Origin: Verrucomicrobiota bacterium
GTDB lineage: Bacteria > Verrucomicrobiota > Verrucomicrobiia > Limisphaerales > Pedosphaeraceae
Assembly (NCBI GenBank): GCA_021325145.1
Contig: JAJPHR010000091.1
Span: forward strand, 1 to 37,590
DNA: 37,590 bases
Reading direction: 5' to 3'
A program made the translations under genes and the position numbers. How positions within the stretch are numbered: the first letter of the stretch is position 1; each line of letters opens with the position of its first letter. Shown here in pieces: positions 1 through 8,419 of this stretch. A model generated the notes under the pieces. The model ran no database searches and was not told the origin of the DNA. It saw nothing but the letters and a program-made list of their open reading frames with translations.

Positions 1-2165
1 AGGTATTGCCGCGCATCATGGATGCGTTCCAAAAAATGCCGGATGGACCGCAGAAGGTTGGTTTGGCAATGGAAATGTTCGGCCGCAGTGCCCGCGACTG
101 GATTCCTCTGCTGAACGAGGGCAGCGACGCGCTGGAAAAGATGAAGGCGACGGGCGGCATCAGTCCGTCGTTCACCTCCAATGCCCACGAGTTCAATGTC
201 GCAATGCGGGAACTGCGGGACTCGATCAATGACATCTGGAACGAAGTCGCCGCGGCGCTTTTGCCGGTGCTGATAGAATTGGCAGCCTGGTTAAAGAACC
301 TCACGGCTGACGAACAAGCCCACCATGCCATTGTCACCGCGCTAATCGGAGTGTTCCAACTGTTCGCCGCTTCGGTGTTGATTCTCAAAACCCAACTCGA
401 AGAAATCTGGGATTTGTTCAAGGCGAGCAACTCCCTTGGTTTTGGTGTCCTGCTGGATGCCATCACGGCCGCGATTCAGGTGTTCGACGATCTGAAGCGA
501 ACTGTCGTTGATGCGTTGCGGGCGCTTGTGGACTTGGCGGAAGCGAACACCAAAGTGGCGACAATCCTATCCGAGACCGCATCCGGCAAGTTGTCCGAAG
601 CCTGGCGGAACACACGCTCGCTCGTCAGCGGACTGGCAGCGGACCTGCGGAACCTCAGCGGCGATGCCGCAGCGGCCACGGATCACATTGGTGACTTTTT
701 CGAGAATGCATTCCGTCGCGCTGCCAATGCGGCTGAAAGCTTTGTCGAAAGCCAGAACAGTTTGAATTCCGGTTTGGCGGCAATCTTTGGCATTGGTCAG
801 CCTGGCACTGCCGGCAGTGGCGGTTCGTCATCCAAGGCCGGAGCATCCGGAGGTGTTCCCGGAGTTTCATTGTTAAGCGAAGAGGGCAAGCGACTGATCC
901 AGGAGATTGACAAGCAATTTGCCGAGGCAACACAAAACAGGTTGGCTCTCTTGGATGAAGAGGAGGCAAAGTTAAAGAAAAAGCTGGATGAGGAGATCCC
1001 GAATCAACAAGAACGAGAAGAAGAAAAGCTCAAGGTTACAAGGATATACGCGGCCAAGCGTTTGCAGGAAATCGCAAAGGAGCAGGACGAAGCCAATGCC
1101 ATTGCGTTGTCGAGGATCAAGAATCAGCAGGCGTCCGTCACTGGCAATACGGAAATTACCGAGGTCGAGAAAGCGCAGCAGCTCATTCCGCTGCTCCAGC
1201 AGGAACTTTCGCTGGATCAGCAGCAGCTTGAAATTCTCCGAGCCCGGTCCACTGATCCACGGCTGAATGACGAGGCGCGGTTGAACGCGCAAAAGCAGAT
1301 GATTGCCCTCGAAGGTCAGGAGCTGGCGCTGCAGCGGCAATTGAAGGACACGCAAGGTGGTTTGACCTGGGCCGGGCAATTTCAGGCGTCGCTTATCAGC
1401 ATCCAAAATCAGTGGGGCACGTGGGCGTCGCAGATGGCGAACAATTTCAAGGGCGTTTTTAACGGGGCGGTAAGTTCAATTTCGCAGGGCATCACCGGGA
1501 TTATTATGAAGACGGAGACCTGGAGGCAGGCCCTGAGCAACATCGCTACGTCCATCATGGGTTCGATTATCCAGGCGATTGTGCAAATGGGCGTGCAGTG
1601 GGTCGCAACTCAAATCCTGATTGCCGTGACCGGCAAAAGCATCGCGGCCGCGTCCACTGCCACGACTGCGCCGATTGCGGCCGTGCAATCGGCGATCTGG
1701 GCTGTGCCGGCCACGCTGGCGACCATCGCCAGCTATGGCGGCGCTGCAGCGGCCGCGCCAGGTCTGATCGCATTGGCGGAAGGGATCACTCTGGCAGATT
1801 CGGCGGCTGCGTTTGCCGAGGGCGGATTAATTAGCGGACCGACATTCTCGCTGATGGGTGAAGCCGGGCCGGAATTCGTGATGAGACGCGAAGCGCTGGA
1901 ACATTACGGCCTCAATTTCATGTCGGCGTTGAACCAAAAGAAGATCACGAACCCAGCTTCTGACGCCGCACAAGCGTCCGGGTTCGGGGGAGCCGTCGCA
2001 GGCGGGTCAGGGTCAGGCGGCGTGAATGTGCAGGGCCATCAAATGTCCTTGGCGATCCTGCGTGACCATTCAGAGATGAAGCAATTCCTGCAGAGCGCGG
2101 AGGGCGAGGCGCATATCGTAAAAATCGCCAGGAAGAACAGGCTGAAGATTGGAATACCGACATGA
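1..2165 (+). CDS. Phage tail tape measure protein (5' truncated by window)
   Basis: The frame is open to the first base, so the start lies upstream; at least 719 residues are present. Tape measure proteins set tail length and line the tail lumen. The N-terminal part has the family's typical stretch around GLAMEMFGRSARDWIPLLNEG. A charged coiled coil follows at about residues 285-460 of the visible part. Hydrophobic Ala-rich segments lie near 535-605, and the C-terminus carries the FAEGGLISGPTFSLMGEAGPE motif common in tape measure/lambda H-like proteins. The stop overlaps the next gene by 4 bases (ATGA). Position at the head of a tail module supports the call. Confidence 0.88.
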   Translation, partial: VLPRIMDAFQKMPDGPQKVGLAMEMFGRSARDWIPLLNEGSDALEKMKATGGISPSFTSNAHEFNVAMRELRDSINDIWNEVAAALLPVLIELAAWLKNLTADEQAHHAIVTALIGVFQLFAASVLILKTQLEEIWDLFKASNSLGFGVLLDAITAAIQVFDDLKRTVVDALRALVDLAEANTKVATILSETASGKLSEAWRNTRSLVSGLAADLRNLSGDAAAATDHIGDFFENAFRRAANAAESFVESQNSLNSGLAAIFGIGQPGTAGSGGSSSKAGASGGVPGVSLLSEEGKRLIQEIDKQFAEATQNRLALLDEEEAKLKKKLDEEIPNQQEREEEKLKVTRIYAAKRLQEIAKEQDEANAIALSRIKNQQASVTGNTEITEVEKAQQLIPLLQQELSLDQQQLEILRARSTDPRLNDEARLNAQKQMIALEGQELALQRQLKDTQGGLTWAGQFQASLISIQNQWGTWASQMANNFKGVFNGAVSSISQGITGIIMKTETWRQALSNIATSIMGSIIQAIVQMGVQWVATQILIAVTGKSIAAASTATTAPIAAVQSAIWAVPATLATIASYGGAAAAAPGLIALAEGITLADSAAAFAEGGLISGPTFSLMGEAGPEFVMRREALEHYGLNFMSALNQKKITNPASDAAQASGFGGAVAGGSGSGGVNVQGHQMSLAILRDHSEMKQFLQSAEGEAHIVKIARKNRLKIGIPT

Positions 2166-2407
2166 GCGCACAACTTACATCACTGAACGGGAAAATATCG
2201 GAATCTTTCAGCAATGGCCAATGGAAGGCTTATACGGCCCTTGCGGCCGCATTTGGTGAAAACGTTCCGGAATGGAACGGCTGTCATGACGGCCAGTTTT
2301 GGACAATAGAACAGCTAAGGAAAATTTCCCAGCGCACTAAACAGCTTGCGGAATTGGTCGGCATTATCGACGACCTGGCTAACAACGGAGGGGCGAAAGT
2401 GTCATGA
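2162..2407 (+). CDS. Small hypothetical protein in tail module (81 aa)
   Basis: The start overlaps the tape measure stop (ATGA), and its own stop overlaps the next start the same way, so it is translated as part of the tail operon. The sequence is soluble-looking, with Trp-containing motifs (NGQWKAYTALAAAFG, WNGCHDGQFWTIEQL) and a helical C-terminal half. I do not recognise a family. It could be a tail assembly factor or an accessory gene like its downstream neighbour; the sequence does not decide. Confidence 0.7.
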   Translation: MSAQLTSLNGKISESFSNGQWKAYTALAAAFGENVPEWNGCHDGQFWTIEQLRKISQRTKQLAELVGIIDDLANNGGAKVS

Positions 2408-2796
2408 GAACCGAACTCCTTTCCCGTTTCATTTATCGTCCGCCACTGCCCGAGACGAACCGGGCCGCTGAGGCGGTGCGGCAGGTCTGCAAGGAAGCCG
2501 CGGACAAGCTGGATCGACTGGTCCCGGCCGGGCCGGAACACAATGTCGCACTGCTTCGCCTGGAGGAAGCTATGTTCTGGGCGAGGGCCGGCATCGAGCG
2601 TCATCCACCAAGCGAAGCGCAGTGTTCCACTCCTGCGACTTCAAATCCCTTTCGTGATGAACTCGGCGATTTGCTCAAGGCCATAGACACTTTGCGCGAA
2701 GATAGAGCCAAGCCGTTCAGTTACTTCTCCAATGCTCACTTGGAGTTTCTGAACGCCCATATTGCCTCGGCTAAAAAACTGCTGGAGGAAACTTAA
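2404..2796 (+). CDS. Acb2/Tad1-like hairpin-domain protein (candidate anti-CBASS/anti-Thoeris sponge)
   Basis: The first ~62 residues match, as I remember the family, the Acb2/Tad1 helical-hairpin pattern: F-x-Y-x-PP near residues 9-14, an Arg/Lys-rich helix with R26 and K30, a D-x-L-x-P turn near 37-41, and a second helix reading LEEAxxWAxAxI near residues 53-63. I can align this without gaps. Acb2 proteins sequester the cyclic oligonucleotide signals of CBASS, and Tad1 sequesters the ADP-ribose-type signal of Thoeris. Unlike the ~60-100 aa members I know, this one has a second helical segment (about residues 82-129). The gene is tightly overlapped by tail genes on both sides. Domain assignment is from memory; activity is inference. 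Confidence 0.75.
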   Translation: MRTELLSRFIYRPPLPETNRAAEAVRQVCKEAADKLDRLVPAGPEHNVALLRLEEAMFWARAGIERHPPSEAQCSTPATSNPFRDELGDLLKAIDTLREDRAKPFSYFSNAHLEFLNAHIASAKKLLEET

Positions 2797-3443
2797 TGGC
2801 CGTCGATCTGATCAATAACCACATCTTGCTACCGCACCGGGCGGACTGGGCAACGCCGCCCACGTTCCAGCGCGCCTGGCAGACGGACGTGGCAGAGTCG
2901 ATCCTGGGGAACGAGGCTCGCGCCGGGTTGCGGGCCTGTCCGCGGATCTCGCTGACTTGGATGCTCTCGACGCGCACACAACCTGAGCAACAGGAACTGG
3001 ATGATCGAATTCGCGCCGCGCTGAAGAACGGGAAAGCCTGCGCGCCTTACCATGGCCGCGGCTCTTTGCTGACGGCGGATTGCAACAACGTGACCGTGAA
3101 CCTGGCCGATACTTCCTTCGGCTGGAAAGTGAACGACTGGGTTTTCTTCCAGGACGATCTGCTCAATTACAATTTCCGCCAGGTGAATGTCGTCGCCGGC
3201 GCTGTGCTGACGCTTGGCGCGGCCGTCAGTCAGACCTTCCCGGCCGGTTCAATGGTCTGGCCGATCCTGTTTGGCAAGCTGACGGCGAAAGACATGGAAG
3301 CGGTGACGGACTGGCATTCGTCCACGAGCCTGACGCTTCAGGAACTGATCAGCCGCGACACAGTTCCCATTGGCGGCGCGGTGAACACGAGCGGTGCCGG
3401 CATTGGGTGGATGCGTATAGGAACAACCAACATCGTAGGCTAA
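2796..3443 (+). CDS. Phage tail protein, distal-tail/DUF2460-like position (215 aa)
   Basis: The TAATG overlap with the previous stop gives the start. Residues ~16-60 show the pattern seen at the N-terminus of phage tail proteins of the DUF2460/BR0599 neighbourhood: ADWATPPTFQRAWQTD, then EARAGLRACPRISLTW. Beta-rich sequence follows. In gene order it sits where the distal tail protein (g12) lies in gene transfer agents, between tape measure and hub. The same W-x2-P...D...E pattern recurs at the start of the hub gene at 3875, so the two may be related. At 215 residues it may be a single-domain version. Family naming is tentative. Confidence 0.6.
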   Translation: MAVDLINNHILLPHRADWATPPTFQRAWQTDVAESILGNEARAGLRACPRISLTWMLSTRTQPEQQELDDRIRAALKNGKACAPYHGRGSLLTADCNNVTVNLADTSFGWKVNDWVFFQDDLLNYNFRQVNVVAGAVLTLGAAVSQTFPAGSMVWPILFGKLTAKDMEAVTDWHSSTSLTLQELISRDTVPIGGAVNTSGAGIGWMRIGTTNIVG

Positions 3444-3446
3444 ACC

Positions 3447-3875
3447 ATGATTCCCCAAACCCAACTCACGCTGCAGTCTTACTTTCAGACGGGGGATGTT
3501 CCGACGCAGGCGCAATATTTGGAACTCATCGGCACGATGTTCTATCTATACAACGCGCTGAACACTTCGGTGAACAATGCGGTCGCGCAGATCAATGCCG
3601 CGACGGCCGCCATCGAAGCCATCGCGCCACAGGTGCTGGTCCGGTTCACGGCATTGGTCCCGGCTTCCACGCCTCCAGCAATCATCGGCGCGGCAACCAA
3701 CGTGGCTTCGATCACGAATGTGGCGGACAAGAATCGGCTCACTTTTACCGTCCCGTTCGCCAATACGAATTACAAGGTGTTCATCGTGGGCGGGACGGTG
3801 GCAACCCTGAATGCGAATTGGATGGACATCAGCGCCGCGAACGCAGCCAACGTGGTTTTGGTTATTTGGAACTGA
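3447..3875 (+). CDS. Putative phage tail protein (142 aa)
   Basis: It starts 3 bases after the preceding stop and its stop overlaps the next start (TGATG), so it belongs to the tail operon. The N-terminal half is helical (LQSYFQTGDVPTQAQYLELIG, then an Ala/Asn-rich helix). The C-terminal half is beta-rich, with NRLTFTVPFANTNYKVFI resembling small receptor-binding knob or fibre-tip folds. I do not recognise a named family. A structural or fibre-attachment role fits the context. Confidence 0.6.
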   Translation: MIPQTQLTLQSYFQTGDVPTQAQYLELIGTMFYLYNALNTSVNNAVAQINAATAAIEAIAPQVLVRFTALVPASTPPAIIGAATNVASITNVADKNRLTFTVPFANTNYKVFIVGGTVATLNANWMDISAANAANVVLVIWN

Positions 3876-5347
3876 TGAACTACCTCGGCCGGCCAATTTT
3901 TCAATTCGACATCGACTGGACCGAACCAGTCAGCAAGCAGTTCACCTATGACCTGCGCGAAGTGGCGTTGGGATTTGGGCAGGAGATTTTCGAAGCCACG
4001 CAGACCAACGTGGTGCAGGGCTACCAACTTAGCATCAATCTGGCCTCGGGCGCAGCCATCGCTTCGTTCGATTCGTTCATGTCCGCGCTCTACGGCCGCT
4101 TGAGCGGGTTCTGGCTGCCTGCGCCGTTTGATGCGGTCCAGCCTGCCGCGGCCGTTGATACGACACATTTCAAAATCGCTTTCGAGAACCTTTCGTCCAC
4201 GTGGGCCGACCATCCGGACATCTACCTTTATTTCACGGCGGACGGCCAAAATCCAGCAGCGGCGAAAATTACCGCCGTTGTGAACAATAACGACGGCACC
4301 GAGACAGTGACGATTGACGCGGCCGTCGCCTTCCTGAATCCGTTCGCGGCCGGCCTTGGCATCAACCGGCTTCATTACGTCCGCCAGGCGGACGACATCG
4401 AGCGCGCCAACTTCATCGCGGAAGGCTGGCAAACACGCGTGCTTAAGGTGGTCGAGTTGCCGATGGAATACACGGCCGTCGAGACCGGACAGCAGCCGAT
4501 TTACCTTTACCACTTCAACCTGGCAGCGCCGCTTGGATTGGATTGGTGGTTCACCAGCTTTGCCAGCGACGTGGTGTCGAACAATGTTCTTTACTCCGCA
4601 TCGAGCATTACCCATGGCAGCTTCACCCGAGGGACACAACCACAAGCTGAGGCGCTGGAGATCGACGCCGCTTATAGCGCCGGGCATCCCTTGACCTTCT
4701 TTGTGCCGATGCCATTCCCACGGCCAATGTCAGTCACGATCCTGCAATGTTCGCTGGCGGACACGAACACCACTACGGTGGTTTTCTCTGGGACTGTTCG
4801 CAGTGTCGAGGATGCCGGCGATCAACTGAAGGCAAGCTGCGAATCATTCTGGCAGGTCTTCAGGCGCAAGGAACCGTGGATGCTGATCAAGCCGGACTGC
4901 AACTATTTCGTTTACGAACCGAACACCTGCAAGCTGATCCGCGCCTTCTTCGAAACCACGGTGACATTGAGCGCGCTGCATAATGATCATCTCCCGCCCA
5001 CCATCGATGTTACACTGAACTTTCCTTCAGCGACATTCGAAGTAGTGGATTATTTCGCGCAAGGATGGCTCGAAACCGGATATGGAGTGCAGGCTGAGGT
5101 CAGGACCATACTCGGCAGCCAATGGAACGGAGGGCCTCAAACACTGACGGTCACGCTCAATGCGCCATTGCAAAATGCCGTGGTCGGGCAGCAAATCCAA
5201 CTGATCCCCGGCTGCGATGGCAAAGCCAATACCTGCGCGAGCAAGTTCAACAACTTTAAGAATTTCCTCGGTTTCCCTTTCCTGCCTTTGCGCAACCCGG
5301 CGCTGCAGGCGATCAATACCAGCGCATCTCAAGGAGGTAAGAAGTGA
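3875..5347 (+). CDS. Phage tail hub protein, DUF2163/BR0599-type (490 aa)
   Basis: The start is the ATG overlapping the previous stop; the open frame upstream of it merely shadows the two preceding genes. The C-terminal ~45 residues carry the phage BR0599 signature: IPGCDGKANTC, then KFNNFKNFLGFPFLP. The middle resembles a beta-barrel hub with a central AGDQLKASCESFWQVF strand pair. Four cysteines (C342, C352 in DCNYFVYEPNTC; C447, C454 in GCDGKANTC) sit as two pairs and could hold an Fe-S cluster, as known for lambda gpL. The hub forms the base of the tail tube and contacts the peptidase and tip proteins encoded next. The final bases hold a strong AGGAGG for the next gene. Confidence 0.75.
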   Translation: MNYLGRPIFQFDIDWTEPVSKQFTYDLREVALGFGQEIFEATQTNVVQGYQLSINLASGAAIASFDSFMSALYGRLSGFWLPAPFDAVQPAAAVDTTHFKIAFENLSSTWADHPDIYLYFTADGQNPAAAKITAVVNNNDGTETVTIDAAVAFLNPFAAGLGINRLHYVRQADDIERANFIAEGWQTRVLKVVELPMEYTAVETGQQPIYLYHFNLAAPLGLDWWFTSFASDVVSNNVLYSASSITHGSFTRGTQPQAEALEIDAAYSAGHPLTFFVPMPFPRPMSVTILQCSLADTNTTTVVFSGTVRSVEDAGDQLKASCESFWQVFRRKEPWMLIKPDCNYFVYEPNTCKLIRAFFETTVTLSALHNDHLPPTIDVTLNFPSATFEVVDYFAQGWLETGYGVQAEVRTILGSQWNGGPQTLTVTLNAPLQNAVVGQQIQLIPGCDGKANTCASKFNNFKNFLGFPFLPLRNPALQAINTSASQGGKK

Positions 5348-5559
5348 AGGTCAATCTTCCAAATGCCGACAAAGTCATCAGTCCGGAACTACAAGCAGCC
5401 CTGGAGCGTAACTGTCAGAAATACGATCTGTTGATTGAGCCAGTGAAGGAAGCGGTTTTAGAGGCGTTATTTACTTCAGCAGGTTTGGACCTGGTGGCGT
5501 CAGGGGAGTTGGAAATCGCCGGGTTGAGCAAAGGTAAATTATCGTTTAAAGCACCATGA
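5344..5559 (+). CDS. Small hypothetical tail-module protein (71 aa)
   Basis: This is a GTG start overlapping the hub stop (GTGA), preceded by AGGAGG at about 5332-5337, the clearest ribosome binding site in the operon. Its stop overlaps the peptidase start (ATGA). The protein has an N-terminal helix, a predicted amphipathic helix around PVKEAVLEALFTSAGL and a short beta-prone C-terminus. No family is recognised. Position between hub and peptidase suggests a tail-tip assembly role, but nothing in the sequence proves it. Confidence 0.65.
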   Translation: MKVNLPNADKVISPELQAALERNCQKYDLLIEPVKEAVLEALFTSAGLDLVASGELEIAGLSKGKLSFKAP

Positions 5560-6053
5560 CACCGTTTTTCGATACGAATGAAGCACGCGAAAAATTCCGC
5601 GCCATTGCCCTCACATGGATCGGAACTAAATTTGTTCCTCACGCTTCGCTTCGCGGCGTAGGTGTTGATTGTGTTCACCTTTGCGCGCAGATTTATAAGG
5701 AGTGCGGGTTGTTCGCTGAGTACAAGTTCCCCAGTTATACAATGGATGGAGGCAGGCATTTGGAGGGATCGCTCGTCGTGGATTGGGTGAGGAATCAGCC
5801 ATGCTTTTCGATGAACTTGCTCGGTTTGGTTGAAAAGCTTCAGGATAACAAACCCGAAATTGGGGATTTGGTTTGCTTCAGGGTGGGCAAGGTCATTCAC
5901 CACTGTGGGCTGTATTTCATGCATAGCGGCCGGATGTTTGTTCACGCGCTGCACCGATACGGCGTGTGCTTTGGCAATCTGAGTGACCCAACCTACCGCG
6001 ACGCCGTTACCGCGATCTATCGGCCGATCCGAACTGGAGGCGACGCTGCATGA
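5556..6053 (+). CDS. NlpC/P60-family phage tail peptidase
   Basis: At 165 residues this is a single NlpC/P60 domain, the usual size for tail-associated cell-wall peptidases (GTA g14-like, lambda K C-terminal half). Visible catalytic features are Cys39 in GVGVDCVHLC, His116 in VIHHCGLYF after the DLVCF strand, and His130 in FVHAL as the third polar residue. Such enzymes cleave peptidoglycan stem peptides so that the tail can reach the membrane during DNA entry. It is coupled by 4-base overlaps to both neighbours, directly ahead of the tail-tip gene, as in GTAs and many siphophages. A host housekeeping role is unlikely given the lack of a signal peptide. Confidence 0.85.
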   Translation: MTPFFDTNEAREKFRAIALTWIGTKFVPHASLRGVGVDCVHLCAQIYKECGLFAEYKFPSYTMDGGRHLEGSLVVDWVRNQPCFSMNLLGLVEKLQDNKPEIGDLVCFRVGKVIHHCGLYFMHSGRMFVHALHRYGVCFGNLSDPTYRDAVTAIYRPIRTGGDAA

Positions 6054-8419
6054 GCTTCGGCGATACACTTCCAGTCCCGGAGGCAATGCCGCTGGGGATC
6101 AGCACCGACCAGACCGTCAATTTTCAATACGGCAATCCAATTCCATACCTGGCTGGCAAGCGCAGGCTCGCGCCCACCTGGCTGTGCGACCCGTTCAACA
6201 TGCGGGCCGATCAGCAGAATACGAACGCCGGCAAGGGCGGGAACCAAATCACAGGCTACAATTATTTCGCTTCCATCGGCGCGGTGATTTGCCTCGGACC
6301 GGTTGATGCCATTTATGCCATTTACCTGAACGGCGATTTGCTGTGGGGGAACATACCGCCTTACACCGCTCCCATGATCACCCGCGGCACTGAAGATTTC
6401 GTGACGCTGAATGTGCCGGCCGGGCAGGTTGTGTTTTACTGGGGGACGGAGACGCAGAACGCCGATCCCATCCTGCTCTCGACCGGTCAGGACCATCCGC
6501 CTTACCGCGGAGTGTGCTACTGCGTGTTGAATCAATGGAGCCTGGGATTTAACCAGACCAATTTCCAGAACATCGAGTTCGTGCTGGGCAAGTGGACCGT
6601 CACTCCCGCAACCTCCACATGGTTCAGCGGCGACATTAATTTGGAGGATGACATCAATCCCTGCGCCTATCTCGCGGACCTGCTGCAGCATCCCCGCGCC
6701 GGCCTGGCGCTGGACACTTTGCAACTCGATACGGCGGCGATTAACGCGGCCGGCAACGCGCTTTCGGACGACGTGTTCGGGATCTCGCCATTGCTCACCA
6801 GCATTGCCGACTTCAGCCAGGTGCTGACCGACACAATGGGCATCATCCAGGGTTACGTTAAGATCAGCGACGCGGGCCTTTTGCAAATCAACTTGATCCG
6901 CGTCCCAGCCAGCATCGCCGGCCTGCCAGTCGTCCTGGACTCCGATCTGGCGGACAAGCCTGATCTGAAGCCGAGCGATTGGACGACAGCCTATACCTCA
7001 ACGCAAATTGTTTTCACGGACCGCTCACTGGCGTTCAACCAAAATGCCGTTGCCTGGCGCGATCCCGGCTTGCTGTCGCTGGTGGGACAGCCGGACTCGA
7101 ACCAAATCCAAATGGACGCGGTGACGCGGCAGGTGATCGCACAAGCGATTGCCGGCGTGGCAGGGCCTTTGTCAGCCGTGCCCACCTTCACGGGACATTT
7201 GAAACTGCGTTACAATGCGGCCCTATTCGCGGACTTGACGCCAGGCGCTCAGTTCACGCTCAATTTCAGCGGCCGCAACCTGGCTAATACGGTTTTCCGA
7301 GTTACGGCCCGCACCGTGTCCGATCCCGCTTCGCCTGATTTCGAAATCGATTTCGACCTTGATCGCAGTTACCTGTTCATTACTCCACCAGGCGGACCAG
7401 CGGGACGAGGCAGCGATCCCAATCCTCCGGGCGACGGCGGCGGCCGGGCGCTGGACAATGTCATTCTGTCGATACCGATTGTTGAGCTTCCGTTGGCGCT
7501 TTGTCCGGATGGCAAGCTGTCATTGGCAGTGTTGCCGTCCCGGCTCGACGCCGGCACGCAGTCCTGGACCATTTCACTCGGGGATACTTACGCACAAAAC
7601 CCGCCCGTTTCCTACCAATCGCTCGCAACTGGCAGCGGGTTCGCGCAACACGGCACGTTGCTGCAGAACTATCCCCTCACACGCTGCATTGATCAGGCCC
7701 TGGGGATGATCGTCCAACTGGACGGAGTTGATACCACCATCAACGATCCAGAATCTCTCGGGCAGGCGCTCGCCGATCCGCTGTTGGTCTTCCTGGATGG
7801 AGAAGTTCTGTCGGTGATCTCGACCGTCTTGTTGGACGTGAATACCTACCAGCTCTTTTGCATTCGCGGCCGCTTCGCGACACAAGTCGCCGCGCACAAC
7901 GCCGGCGCGAACGTCTATATCATTGCGAAGGCCAATCTGCTTCCCCTGCAGCACCGCTCATTCGAGCCGAACAACACAGTCTTTTTCAAACTGCTCAATG
8001 GCACGTCGCAATCGACCAACGCCGTCAGCCTGGACATTGCGGGCCTGATCTACCAGCAAACGCCGCCCATCAATCTGCGTGTTAACTCCGATCCACGTTC
8101 GCCAAGCTACAGCCATGGGCAGGGCGTCAGTGTTTCTTGGAATTGCAGCGAGGCTGGCCGGGAGCTGTTTGAGCAGGATTTGTTCAATGTGCAGACTATC
8201 CTGGATTTCCTCGACGGCGGCGGGAACGTGCTCGGGACAAAGAGCGTGCTAATCGACAATCCTGCCGGCATCGCGAACATGCAACTCACCAACGCCCAGC
8301 TCATCGCGCTGCTCGGCGGAGGCGAAGTCAGCTTCACCCTTCGCGCCCGGACCAAGACCAGCCGCGATTGGTTCTACGCTTACTCGCCGTCCACCAGCCT
8401 GGCCGTGACCAAAGTATGA
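6050..8419 (+). CDS. Phage tail tip / host-specificity protein (789 aa)
   Basis: This large beta-rich protein follows the peptidase (ATGA overlap), where GTA g15 'megatron' or lambda J homologues sit. The N-terminal ~130 residues (VNFQYGNPIPYLAGKRRLAP; a stretch on local unit vectors and GTED) resemble tail tip proteins. Residues ~310-440 look like the putative phage tail protein domain, and a Gly/Pro-rich linker sits near 445-470. The C-terminus (about 680-789) looks like a fibronectin-III-type fold. It lacks the TIM-barrel part of GTA megatrons and is much shorter. It likely closes the tail tube and attaches fibres. Exact domain boundaries are inferred by eye. Confidence 0.72.
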   Translation: MSFGDTLPVPEAMPLGISTDQTVNFQYGNPIPYLAGKRRLAPTWLCDPFNMRADQQNTNAGKGGNQITGYNYFASIGAVICLGPVDAIYAIYLNGDLLWGNIPPYTAPMITRGTEDFVTLNVPAGQVVFYWGTETQNADPILLSTGQDHPPYRGVCYCVLNQWSLGFNQTNFQNIEFVLGKWTVTPATSTWFSGDINLEDDINPCAYLADLLQHPRAGLALDTLQLDTAAINAAGNALSDDVFGISPLLTSIADFSQVLTDTMGIIQGYVKISDAGLLQINLIRVPASIAGLPVVLDSDLADKPDLKPSDWTTAYTSTQIVFTDRSLAFNQNAVAWRDPGLLSLVGQPDSNQIQMDAVTRQVIAQAIAGVAGPLSAVPTFTGHLKLRYNAALFADLTPGAQFTLNFSGRNLANTVFRVTARTVSDPASPDFEIDFDLDRSYLFITPPGGPAGRGSDPNPPGDGGGRALDNVILSIPIVELPLALCPDGKLSLAVLPSRLDAGTQSWTISLGDTYAQNPPVSYQSLATGSGFAQHGTLLQNYPLTRCIDQALGMIVQLDGVDTTINDPESLGQALADPLLVFLDGEVLSVISTVLLDVNTYQLFCIRGRFATQVAAHNAGANVYIIAKANLLPLQHRSFEPNNTVFFKLLNGTSQSTNAVSLDIAGLIYQQTPPINLRVNSDPRSPSYSHGQGVSVSWNCSEAGRELFEQDLFNVQTILDFLDGGGNVLGTKSVLIDNPAGIANMQLTNAQLIALLGGGEVSFTLRARTKTSRDWFYAYSPSTSLAVTKV

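Noticed and set aside
3080..3874. Upstream extension of the hub frame
   Set aside because: It runs out of frame through two overlapping tail genes; the ATG at 3875 overlaps the previous stop as elsewhere in the operon.
3770..4687. 305-codon minus-strand open frame
   Set aside because: It is antisense to the hub gene and has no start signal.
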